From: CAMBRF01 sp964404035
GTDB lineage: Bacteria; Verrucomicrobiota; Kiritimatiellia; CAIKKV01; CAITUY01
Reading direction: 5' to 3'
DNA: 5,003 nucleotides
Assembly (NCBI GenBank): GCA_964404035.1
Contig: CAYOIT010000284.1
Location: 1-5,003, forward strand
Position numbers and translations under genes: made by a program. The notes under the pieces are model-generated. The model did no database searches. It was not told the DNA's origin and saw only the letters and a program-made list of their open reading frames with translations. Shown here one piece after another: positions 1-5,003 of this stretch (position 1 is the stretch's first letter; every line of letters starts with the position of its first letter).

Positions 1-628
1 CAGCCGCTCCCTCAGGCTCAAAGGTGCGACAATTCCGGTTTTCTGAACTCCTGGGACGAAACCGGAGCCGAGTGGATTCCGGGCGCCCCATCCAGCGCAT
101 CAACACGGTGTCAGTCAGCCCGCATGGACCGTGCACGAGCCTCATTGTCTTCTGCTGCAAAGCGATGAACCCCAGTGACTCGTAGTATGCGACCAACCAG
201 CCCGGTGTGCAGTCGAGATAGACTTCCCGGCCACGCATCAACCGCACGGCTTCGGTGACGGCCTCCCGGCCAAGACCCCGCCCGCGGAACGTCGTCGCCG
301 TCGCCAACGTGCAGAGCCAGACCGGATCGCTCGCAGTCGCCTGTTCCCGCCAGTAATCCGGCACGCCTTTCGCCAGCGAAACGATCGCCGCCAGTTGCCC
401 GTCGGCGAACACCCCATAGTTCTCGCCGCGCTGGTGCCGGGCGGCATACACCTCGCGCGGCAGCGGCTTCCTCCAGAGGTCGATGTCCTTGGACCGGAGC
501 CACTCCACGGTATCGCAGATGATCTGATACCCGTCCTCTTCCTCAGCGTCCGTCAGCAGACGAAACACCACAGTCCACTTGCGTCCGGATTGGGAGGAAC
601 ACTCCACACCGCTTGCCTTGTTAGCCAC
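1..628 (-). CDS. GNAT-family N-acetyltransferase, 3' end beyond the window
   Basis: The reading frame opens at a GTG and stays open to the window edge, giving at least 209 residues with no stop. It shows the GNAT acetyl-CoA-binding motif A as FRGRGLG at residues 114-120, preceded by a beta-4-like strand (VWLCTLATATT, 103-113) and followed by the strand and helix with AYYESLGF (147-154), typical of the C-terminal half of the fold. GNAT enzymes transfer acetyl from acetyl-CoA to an amine on a small molecule or protein; the substrate cannot be read here, and the location is presumably cytosolic. The GTG start is chosen because GAGGT lies four bases upstream and overlaps the stop of the preceding gene, which ends seven bases before. 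The fold appears complete by about residue 180 (VLMRWM); the remaining 29 residues are rich in Arg and Ser, so the true end may be just outside the window. Family call is firm, function open. Confidence 0.85.
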   Translation of the reverse strand, partial: MANKASGVECSSQSGRKWTVVFRLLTDAEEEDGYQIICDTVEWLRSKDIDLWRKPLPREVYAARHQRGENYGVFADGQLAAIVSLAKGVPDYWREQATASDPVWLCTLATATTFRGRGLGREAVTEAVRLMRGREVYLDCTPGWLVAYYESLGFIALQQKTMRLVHGPCGLTDTVLMRWMGRPESTRLRFRPRSSENRNCRTFEPEGAA

Positions 629-632
629 AATT

Positions 633-637
633 ACCTC
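633..637 (-). promoter_or_regulatory. Shine-Dalgarno for the GTG-started GNAT gene
   Basis: On the minus strand GAGGT precedes GTG by four bases and shares bases with the TGA stop of the upstream acetyltransferase gene. This fixes the non-ATG start at 628 and suggests translational coupling between the two acetyltransferases. Confidence 0.6.
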
Positions 638-1184
638 ACAGCCGTAACTGACATTTCCATTCGTAGGTATCGATCTCGTCGGTCACTAAATTACCACGTG
701 TAAAGCCGGCTTTCTCCAGAACGCGAGCCGACGCCATATTGGGCGTTGAAACCGTAGCGCGCATCCGGGTAATGCCGTGCGCAACAAGTACCGTTGTGAC
801 ACCCAACAAGGCCTCGGTGGCATAGCCATATCCCCAATACTTGGGAAACAAGACAAATCCGACATTAGTCACATTTATGGGACTATCCAGTTCAGCGTCC
901 AATTTGCCAATGTATGGACCTTCCTTTTCAAGTCGAATGGCCCAATTCAACCATGCCTCGTCGCCGTCTGGTGAAAGCCTTGCTTCACTGCGTTGCCATT
1001 TTGAACGCAATTGAGATAAATCCTTCGGCCCACCCGATTCAATCCATCGGTAAATGCGTTCATCACACAACGAATCAAATAGGATATCGGCGTGTGCGGC
1101 CACTAATGGTTCAAGCAGTAGTCTCTGGGTTCTTATTGGCCCATTGAGAAGCAATGCGAACTCTTCTTGGATTTTGCTTTTCAT
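636..1184 (-). CDS. RimJ/RimL-like GNAT N-acetyltransferase (Acetyltransf_3 type)
   Basis: A complete 182-residue protein of usual length for the RimJ/RimL-like GNAT group. The N-terminus has the signature RTQRLLLEPL (18-27). Motif A appears as KYWGYGYATEAL (115-126), with Lys where Gln or Arg is more usual, and motif B as NMASARVLEKAGF (149-161). Relatives acetylate ribosomal-protein N-termini, other amines or antibiotics; the substrate here is unknown. The start is forced: the stop codon of the upstream nucleotidyltransferase gene lies in the same frame 21 bases before, and no other ATG, GTG or TTG falls between. There is no good Shine-Dalgarno sequence, so translation probably depends on ribosomes arriving from the gene before. 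GC counted over 661-1140 is about 50%, against roughly 65-78% in sampled rows of its neighbours, which suggests recent acquisition. Family call is strong. Confidence 0.93.
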   Translation of the reverse strand: MKSKIQEEFALLLNGPIRTQRLLLEPLVAAHADILFDSLCDERIYRWIESGGPKDLSQLRSKWQRSEARLSPDGDEAWLNWAIRLEKEGPYIGKLDAELDSPINVTNVGFVLFPKYWGYGYATEALLGVTTVLVAHGITRMRATVSTPNMASARVLEKAGFTRGNLVTDEIDTYEWKCQLRL

Positions 1185-1205
1185 AATGTGGGCTCGGCGG
1201 TCTGG

Positions 1206-2018
1206 TTACCATTCAGCGATGTATGGACGCTGGAGATACCACCATTGTTCGTGGTCATGCTGATACCGCGTTAGCGGGACGCTGTAGTCCTTGCCGATGC
1301 CCCAGTCCCGGAATTCGGTGATACACTTCGTGAATGCGCGCATGTTGTCGTCGGTTGGGGCGGCGAGAAACGCATCGAGGAGCGCACGGAAATTCGCGGG
1401 CTTGTCGGGGCAGGCGTCGGTGGCTTCGACCAATCGCTTCTGGCACGGGAACAGCCGCTCGTTGTGCGCCAGGATCAACCGGCAACCGAATAGCACGACC
1501 TCGCTGACCATGCGCGTACGCAGGTAAGGGTCGTTGCGTTTCTGGGCTTCCCCCCAAAAGAACCCGCTGCTCAATGCCAGCCCGGCATAGAACGACAGAA
1601 TCTTCTCAGCCTTCTCGTGGCGCTGATAGACGGGGATGCGAGCGACCAGCAACTCGATCTCAGGATCGCGCGTGAACAGGCAGCGCGCACCGATGAACGA
1701 GTTGCGGGTCGGCTCACTCCCGCGCTCCGAGGCGGCGATCAGAAACTCCTTGGCGAAGTACTTGATGTCGGCATAGCCGTCTTTGTAGTCGCACAGATCG
1801 CCAATGCACTCGGCCAACCGGTTCTCGCGTTGCCGTTGAGCAATGGCTTCATCCGTCAGGATCACAATAACGTCCACGTCCGAGTTGTCCTTCTGTACGC
1901 CCTTGGCAATCGAGCCGGCCAACAGCAACGCGACCACCTGCGGGTCAGCCTGGAACTTGCCGGTGATCTTCTCGATGGCGCGTTGATGGTGTGCGGCAAT
2001 CTGGTTTGGTTCGTTCAT
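1206..2018 (-). CDS. Nucleotidyltransferase-domain protein (Pol beta/MNT-ANT superfamily)
   Basis: A 270-residue protein with the nucleotidyltransferase active site near its N-terminus: GS at 35-36, then NSDVD placing D47 and D49 as the metal-binding pair, and D84 in GYADIKYF as the likely third carboxylate. The strand VVALLLAG before the GS fits the fold. After about residue 95 the protein is mainly helical up to a Trp/Tyr-rich C-terminus (EQWWYLQRPY). The superfamily moves a nucleotide monophosphate onto a hydroxyl of a small molecule (as in aminoglycoside or lincosamide adenylyltransferases) or onto a protein or RNA; the acceptor is not evident. An ATG 34 codons upstream is in frame, but that stretch is an Arg-rich shadow of the preceding gene, whereas the chosen ATG has AGGAG five bases before it. 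It starts eight bases after the methyltransferase gene ends. Active-site residues look intact. Confidence 0.93.
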   Translation of the reverse strand: MNEPNQIAAHHQRAIEKITGKFQADPQVVALLLAGSIAKGVQKDNSDVDVIVILTDEAIAQRQRENRLAECIGDLCDYKDGYADIKYFAKEFLIAASERGSEPTRNSFIGARCLFTRDPEIELLVARIPVYQRHEKAEKILSFYAGLALSSGFFWGEAQKRNDPYLRTRMVSEVVLFGCRLILAHNERLFPCQKRLVEATDACPDKPANFRALLDAFLAAPTDDNMRAFTKCITEFRDWGIGKDYSVPLTRYQHDHEQWWYLQRPYIAEW

Positions 2019-2023
2019 TTTTG

Positions 2024-2028
2024 CTCCT
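2024..2028 (-). promoter_or_regulatory. Strong Shine-Dalgarno overlapping the methyltransferase stop codon
   Basis: AGGAG sits five bases before the ATG at 2018, and its first two bases belong to the TAG stop of the upstream gene. It decides the start of the nucleotidyltransferase gene over the longer in-frame option at 2120 and points to coupled translation. Confidence 0.75.
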
Positions 2029-2746
2029 ACTTTGGTTTCTGTCCGCCGAAGACGGCGAGTTCGTAGATTTTGAAATAGCAATCCACCTCGGCAAAACCGA
2101 TCGCACGCAGCCACCGGCATTGGTTCTCGACCGGCGCGAGGATGTTGGCCGATCGGTCGGCGCGTTTGACGAACCGCCGGCGCACCGCGGCACGACTGGA
2201 CTGCGGCTGTTGCCGATGGATGGACTCGATCATCGCGTCATCAAACAGCACACTCGTTGTCGGGTTGGCGGGGGCGACGTGTTCAATGTTAACGAACCAT
2301 CCGCCCGGTCCGAGCAGCCGGAAGATCTCCCGGTACAACGCCCGTTTCCGCCGGTCAGGCTGATGATGAATCGAAAAGCCGGACACGATGGCATCGAACG
2401 GACCTGTGCCAGCGACCGCTTCCACCCAAGCCGGTTTGCCGTAGTCGAGCAACAGCGTCGTCGCACGGTTGGTGGGCAGCTTCGATCGGCACGCCGCCAG
2501 CATTGGCTCGGAGAAATCGACGAACGTTCCGGCCGCGCTGGGATATCGCTCCCAAATTGCCGCCCCGAGCACGCCATCTCCACAACCGAGATCGAGAAAC
2601 CGCCGCACCGGTTTGCGGCGCATTGCCAGCAAACGCAGCATCACTTCAATCTGCGTCTGCGCCAACGGTATCGCCCCGCGCACGCCGGTCAGGAAACGGC
2701 GGGCCAGCTTCGCGGACTTCCACACTTCAGCGCGAGTGCGATTCAT
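2027..2746 (-). CDS. Class I SAM-dependent methyltransferase
   Basis: A 239-residue Rossmann-fold methyltransferase. Motif I is FLDLGCGDG (50-58); the acidic residue that should bind the SAM ribose is D77 in FVDFS; D101 in LLLDYGKP fits the adenine-binding loop; SGFSIHH (122-128) and LLGPGGWF (144-151) match motifs III and IV-V. The C-terminus WLRAIGF...VDCYFKIYELAVFGG is the closing sheet seen in Methyltransf_25-type enzymes that act on small molecules or tRNA. The substrate cannot be read. An upstream in-frame ATG at 2788 would add 14 residues, but it has only a weak ribosome site, whereas the ATG at 2746 has GGAG five bases before it and begins where the conserved part starts (AEVWKS...GVRGAIPLA). 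The gene follows the PhzF gene by 52 bases and is directly followed by the nucleotidyltransferase gene, consistent with one operon. All SAM-binding motifs are present. Confidence 0.93.
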   Translation of the reverse strand: MNRTRAEVWKSAKLARRFLTGVRGAIPLAQTQIEVMLRLLAMRRKPVRRFLDLGCGDGVLGAAIWERYPSAAGTFVDFSEPMLAACRSKLPTNRATTLLLDYGKPAWVEAVAGTGPFDAIVSGFSIHHQPDRRKRALYREIFRLLGPGGWFVNIEHVAPANPTTSVLFDDAMIESIHRQQPQSSRAAVRRRFVKRADRSANILAPVENQCRWLRAIGFAEVDCYFKIYELAVFGGQKPK

Positions 2747-2751
2747 ATCGT

Positions 2752-2755
2752 CTCC
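2752..2755 (-). promoter_or_regulatory. Shine-Dalgarno favouring the internal methyltransferase start
   Basis: GGAG with a five-base spacer precedes the ATG at 2746. The alternative ATG at 2788 has only GAGTGG well upstream, so the shorter protein is preferred. Confidence 0.55.
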
Positions 2756-2798
2756 AAGTTCAGCTTCGTGCCTGTTGCTTTTGTTCATCTGGTGCCAC

Positions 2799-3668
2799 TC
2801 ACAGACTGACGGTTCCGGTAAGATACAGTATGGCCCGGCCTGCGATGCAGACCCGGTCGTTCAGCGTTCGGCAGCGCAACTCCCCGCCCCGTTTCGAGAC
2901 CTGCCGGGCGACCAGTTGCGTCTTGCCCAGGCGACCGGCCCAAAAGGGCGCAAGGGCGCAGTGCGCCGATCCGGTCACGGGGTCCTCGGGGATGCCGTAG
3001 CGCGGCGCGAAGAAGCGGGAGACGAAGTCCGCCTCGACTCCCCTGGCCGTAAGGATGATACCGCGACACTCGATGGCCGCCAGCGCCGCCAGGTCCGGCG
3101 CGGCGCCCCGCACGGCCGCCTCGTCGGGCAACACGACCATCAAATCCTCGTCGGCCGCGTAGATTTCGTCGCAGGGGACGCCCAGCGCCCGGGCGAGACC
3201 GTCCGGCGGCGGAATCCGGCTGACCGGGGTGGCCGGGAAATCCATCTCCAGCAGATCCCCCTGCCGCGCGACGGTCAACGTGCCTTTCCTTCGGGTATGA
3301 AAGGCGATGGTCTCGCCGCTCCAGCCCCGGCAGGCGAAGAGAACGTAGGCGCTGGCCAGGGTGGCATGACCACAGAGGGCGACCTCGGTCGTGGGGGTGA
3401 ACCAGCGCAACTCGAAACCATCCTTCGCTTCCACCAGGAAGGCGGTCTCGGAGAGATTGTTCTCGGCCGCGATGGCCTGCAGAAGGTCGTCGGCGAACCA
3501 GGATTTGAGGATGCAGACGGCGGCCGGATTGCCGGCGAAGGGTTTGCCGGCAAAAGCGTCGACCTGATATATGGGGATATTGTGGGAGATTGCATTAATC
3601 GCCTCCAGGTCCTCGGCGCGCGCCAGACGAATGAGTGGCGTTATCGATTCGGTAGCAGTTATCTTCAT
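2799..3668 (-). CDS. PhzF-family isomerase/epimerase-like protein with a GNAT-like N-terminal leader
   Basis: A 289-residue protein. Residues 31-289 form a full PhzF-type enzyme: IPIYQVDAFAGKPFAGNPAAVC (31-52) opens the domain; E74 in NLSETAF is the expected catalytic glutamate; CGHATLAS (99-106) and DPVTGSAH (229-236) are the paired active-site loops; the end DRVCIAGRAILYLTGTVSL is typical. PhzF itself isomerises DHHA in phenazine synthesis; most relatives outside phenazine clusters have unknown substrates, and no other phenazine gene is here. Oddly, residues 12-30 (LIRLARAEDLEAINAISHN) read like the first strand and helix of a GNAT acetyltransferase, fused in frame. The ATG is the only possible start: an in-frame TGA lies upstream and no ATG, GTG or TTG occurs between it and the PhzF domain. 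The gene overlaps the nuclease-like gene by ATGA. Confidence 0.93.
   Translation of the reverse strand: MKITATESITPLIRLARAEDLEAINAISHNIPIYQVDAFAGKPFAGNPAAVCILKSWFADDLLQAIAAENNLSETAFLVEAKDGFELRWFTPTTEVALCGHATLASAYVLFACRGWSGETIAFHTRRKGTLTVARQGDLLEMDFPATPVSRIPPPDGLARALGVPCDEIYAADEDLMVVLPDEAAVRGAAPDLAALAAIECRGIILTARGVEADFVSRFFAPRYGIPEDPVTGSAHCALAPFWAGRLGKTQLVARQVSKRGGELRCRTLNDRVCIAGRAILYLTGTVSL
3579..3635 (-). pseudogene. GNAT N-terminal remnant fused to the PhzF gene
   Basis: Within the PhzF reading frame, codons 12-30 encode LIRLARAEDLEAINAISHN, which resembles the beta-1/alpha-1 start of phosphinothricin-acetyltransferase-like GNATs (commonly IR.A...DLEAINAIYN). The match stops where the PhzF domain begins at IPIYQVDAF. 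The rest of an acetyltransferase, roughly 130 residues including motif A, is absent. I read it as the scar of a deletion or recombination that joined a GNAT start to a PhzF body. The stretch is short, so resemblance by chance is possible. Confidence 0.5.
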
Positions 3669-4564
3669 CCTGTTGTTTCCCGATAGGTTCGCGTTCGCTC
3701 CTGTTCAAGCGCTGCGGACAGTTTCGTATCCAGTTGGGACAGATCAGCGGGGTAGATCGATACCAGGCGCTTGCCTTCCTGCTGATAGAGTCTCTGCTTC
3801 AACAGCATGCCGATCTTGTAGTCGGTCGTGTCCAGCCCCCAGTACTCGATATACAGGTCGTAGCGCGGCAGATAGAAATCCGGCCGGATGGCGAAGCCCT
3901 GGATGATCTGGAACTTGTCGTCGTAACGATACTCGACGTCGTGGGCACGGAGCCAGGTCGCAATCCGCTTCTCTCCTTGCGACTGCACGACGGTCCGGTC
4001 TGCCGTGAGGATCGTCTTCTGGTTCTGCACCTTCATGTCGAAGTTACGGCGCTCTATGAACACGGCATCGAAACACCGGTTGCAGTAAATGCGCTGGAAC
4101 TGGCGCTGCGACAGTTCGCGGTCTTCGCGAGTGGCATCGCCACCACACCGCGAGCAGGCGGCAGAGCCAAACTCGGACCGTGTCCGAACGGTCGCCTCAA
4201 CTTGCTCAATCGCCCGCAGGGCCGCGCTCAAGACGTAGTCGGGTCCTGCGGGTCGGTTCGCGGCATCGCGGAGCGCAGGCAGTGCCGATTCGTCGCCGAT
4301 CTTTCCAAGCGCCAGCAAGGCATACTGCCGCACCTGCGGATGCGCATCGCGAGTCAGCGCGCAGAGGGCGGGCACGGCGCTCTGGATCCCTTCATTCGTG
4401 GCCAACTTGCCCAGCGCCGAGGCAGCGGCGCGGCGAACGGTCGGGCCTGCGTGGCGGCAGAGTTCGATCAGTTCGCCGACGGCCCGCGCATCACCGGCTT
4501 CGCCCAACTCGACTGCGTGCCGCCGCGCTTGTTCGCTTGCGGTTTGTAATTGTCGTCGGTTCAT
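3665..4564 (-). CDS. HEAT-repeat, zinc-ribbon and PD-(D/E)XK nuclease-like protein
   Basis: A 299-residue three-part protein. Numbers here count from this start. Residues about 10-125 hold three to four HEAT repeats of the PBS-lyase type (GPTVRRAAASALGKL at 40-54, HPQVRQYALLALGKIG at 75-90), a scaffold for protein or nucleic-acid contact. Next come two CxxC pairs (C137/C140 and C161/C164), a zinc-ribbon-like module. The C-terminal part resembles PD-(D/E)XK nucleases: E198 in QGEKRIATWL on the first helix, P228-D229 in RPDFYLP, and E240 in DLYIEYWGL, then a Lys-bearing helix (K250, K256) and the strand RLVSIYP. The usual E-x-K reads E-Y-W, so activity is uncertain, although related helicase-associated nucleases carry a similar EYWG. 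In-frame ATGs at 4582 and 4573 are alternatives; 4564 is preferred for AAGGA eight bases upstream. It overlaps the PhzF gene by ATGA. Domain calls are good, biological role unknown. Confidence 0.85.
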   Translation of the reverse strand: MNRRQLQTASEQARRHAVELGEAGDARAVGELIELCRHAGPTVRRAAASALGKLATNEGIQSAVPALCALTRDAHPQVRQYALLALGKIGDESALPALRDAANRPAGPDYVLSAALRAIEQVEATVRTRSEFGSAACSRCGGDATREDRELSQRQFQRIYCNRCFDAVFIERRNFDMKVQNQKTILTADRTVVQSQGEKRIATWLRAHDVEYRYDDKFQIIQGFAIRPDFYLPRYDLYIEYWGLDTTDYKIGMLLKQRLYQQEGKRLVSIYPADLSQLDTKLSAALEQERTRTYRETTG

Positions 4565-4572
4565 TGCTCTCA

Positions 4573-4577
4573 TCCTT
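4573..4577 (-). promoter_or_regulatory. Shine-Dalgarno for the HEAT-nuclease gene
   Basis: AAGGA lies eight bases before the ATG at 4564. The ATGs at 4573 and 4582 have no well-spaced ribosome site, so the third Met is the likeliest start, though not certain. Confidence 0.45.
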
Positions 4578-4604
4578 TCCATCTCGCGCTGCTCGTCACG
4601 TCAG

Positions 4605-4634
4605 ACGCGACAACCTACGGGAGTCAAGTCGCGT
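4605..4634. repeat. Short inverted repeat in the intergenic gap
   Basis: The 78-base gap between the cyclase-like gene and the HEAT-nuclease gene holds a perfect 7-base inverted repeat, ACGCGAC (4605-4611) and GTCGCGT (4628-4634), with a 16-base spacer. In minus-strand RNA it could form a GC-rich hairpin, but no U-tract follows, so a classical intrinsic terminator is not supported. It could be a weak hairpin, an operator, or chance. The gap is the only place in the window where a promoter for the downstream gene cluster would fit. Confidence 0.3.
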
Positions 4635-4642
4635 TGAACATA

Positions 4643-5003
4643 CTACTTCTCCACCCGCCCGAAGGCTCGTAGTGTCCTGAGCGCATCCAGCGTCAGTACG
4701 CCCTGCCACTCGCGCCTGGCGAGCGGCCACACGTCCGGGAACACGTCGCCCCAGGACCAGGTGGGCGCCCAGGAACCGTCTGCAGCCTGTTCACCGATCA
4801 GGTAGTTGAGGTTGGCGTCCACCGCGTCGCGGAGCGCGGCGTAGTAGGGCGATTGCGGCGACTTCACCACGCTCAGCGGACGCAGCCCGTATTTGGGCCA
4901 GTTGGCCGGATCGCACTCGACCGTGGCGGTCACGGCTCGGGCCAGTTTCTGTCTCGACGCCTCCGGCAACTCGATCATCCCGGCCAGCCGCACGAAACAG
5001 AGC
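4643..5003 (-). CDS. C-terminal end of a prenyltransferase/squalene-cyclase-repeat-like protein, 5' end beyond the window
   Basis: The frame is open from the window edge to a TAG, giving 119 residues of a C-terminus. Reading begins LCFVRLAGM, so the GTG at 4993 is most likely an internal valine codon and not a start. The segment NLNYLIGEQAADGSWAPTWSWG resembles the alpha/alpha-barrel repeats of terpenoid cyclases and prenyltransferases, where a QxxDGSW-like element ends each repeat. It is followed by a WQGVLTLDALRTLRAFGRVE helix that closes the protein. Without the N-terminal part no catalytic DxDD or equivalent can be checked, so this may be a non-catalytic repeat protein. It ends 78 bases before the HEAT-nuclease gene, a wider gap than any other here, so it may be a separate transcription unit. 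Fold call is moderate, function unknown. Confidence 0.75.
   Translation of the reverse strand, partial: LCFVRLAGMIELPEASRQKLARAVTATVECDPANWPKYGLRPLSVVKSPQSPYYAALRDAVDANLNYLIGEQAADGSWAPTWSWGDVFPDVWPLARREWQGVLTLDALRTLRAFGRVEK

Noticed and set aside
111..503. Minus-strand frame of 130 codons at the left end
   Set aside because: It is in another frame of the GTG-started acetyltransferase gene. Motif A (RGRGLG) and the YYESLGF segment are found in the frame running from 628.
615..640. Possible integron attC-like core (GGCTAACAAGG on the minus strand) at the gap between the acetyltransferase genes
   Set aside because: No matching inverted partner core or imperfect-palindrome body was seen nearby, and the sequence lies inside the start of a coding region. 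The resemblance is too short to claim a cassette boundary.
2019..2120. 34-residue N-terminal extension of the nucleotidyltransferase
   Set aside because: It overlaps the end of the methyltransferase gene, is Arg-rich, and ignores the strong AGGAG in front of the internal ATG at 2018.
1991..2809. Plus-strand open frame of 272 codons
   Set aside because: It is antisense to the methyltransferase gene, has no motif and has no credible ribosome site.
3275..3595. Out-of-frame ATG near the GNAT/PhzF junction preceded by GGAGG
   Set aside because: The ribosome-site-like sequence is striking, but the frame gives a Pro/Arg/Ser-rich shadow peptide without motifs. The PhzF frame is intact across the region.
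2799..3668. Phenazine biosynthesis assignment (phzF)
   Set aside because: PhzF-like proteins are widespread outside phenazine pathways, and no phzA/B/D/E/G neighbour is present, so neither the gene symbol nor the pathway is justified.
2469..3686. Plus-strand open frame of 405 codons, the longest in the window
   Set aside because: It lies antisense to the PhzF and methyltransferase genes, which carry clear catalytic motifs. Its own translation is Arg/Gly-rich with no recognisable domain, as expected for a shadow in GC-rich DNA.
3734..4549. Plus-strand open frame of 271 codons
   Set aside because: It is antisense to the HEAT-nuclease gene. The HEAT repeats, zinc ligands and PD-(D/E)XK residues are all on the minus strand.
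4604..4627. Sigma-70 promoter starting from TTGACT on the minus strand
   Set aside because: At 16 to 18 bases downstream no sequence resembles TATAAT, so a promoter cannot be supported from sequence alone.

Overview
The window reads as a piece of a GC-rich bacterial chromosome. Every gene I can support lies on the minus strand, so transcription runs from position 5003 towards position 1. The mix of genes (a HEAT-repeat nuclease-like protein, a PhzF-like isomerase, a stand-alone class I methyltransferase, a nucleotidyltransferase and two GNAT acetyltransferases) would suit Chloroflexota or another large-genome environmental lineage. That placement is an impression; no rRNA, tRNA or marker gene is present to settle it. 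No mobile element, CRISPR array, RNA gene or plus-strand gene is supported.

Layout in transcription order: (1) 5003-4643, the C-terminal end of a prenyltransferase/squalene-cyclase-repeat-like protein, cut by the window edge; (2) a 78-base gap with a short inverted repeat; (3) 4564-3665, a three-part protein with N-terminal HEAT repeats, a CxxC...CxxC zinc-ribbon-like module and a C-terminal PD-(D/E)XK-like nuclease domain; (4) 3668-2799, a PhzF-family protein whose first 30 residues look like the N-terminus of a GNAT acetyltransferase; (5) 2746-2027, a class I SAM-dependent methyltransferase; (6) 2018-1206, a nucleotidyltransferase with a GS...DxD active site; (7) 1184-636, a RimJ/RimL-like GNAT acetyltransferase with clearly lower GC than its neighbours; (8) 628 to the window start, a second GNAT that begins at GTG and has no stop inside the window.

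Genes 3 to 8 are packed like an operon: an ATGA overlap between the nuclease-like gene and the PhzF gene, then gaps of 52, 8, 21 and 7 bases, and two places where the Shine-Dalgarno sequence of one gene overlaps the stop codon of the gene before it. Several members belong to superfamilies whose relatives chemically modify small molecules such as antibiotics, nucleotides or amines. A shared modification or resistance role is possible, but it is inference from context. Equally, this could be an accretion of unrelated small enzyme genes.

The points most worth a second look are the in-frame GNAT/PhzF chimera, the HEAT-zinc ribbon-nuclease architecture, and the composition shift in the RimJ/RimL-like gene.
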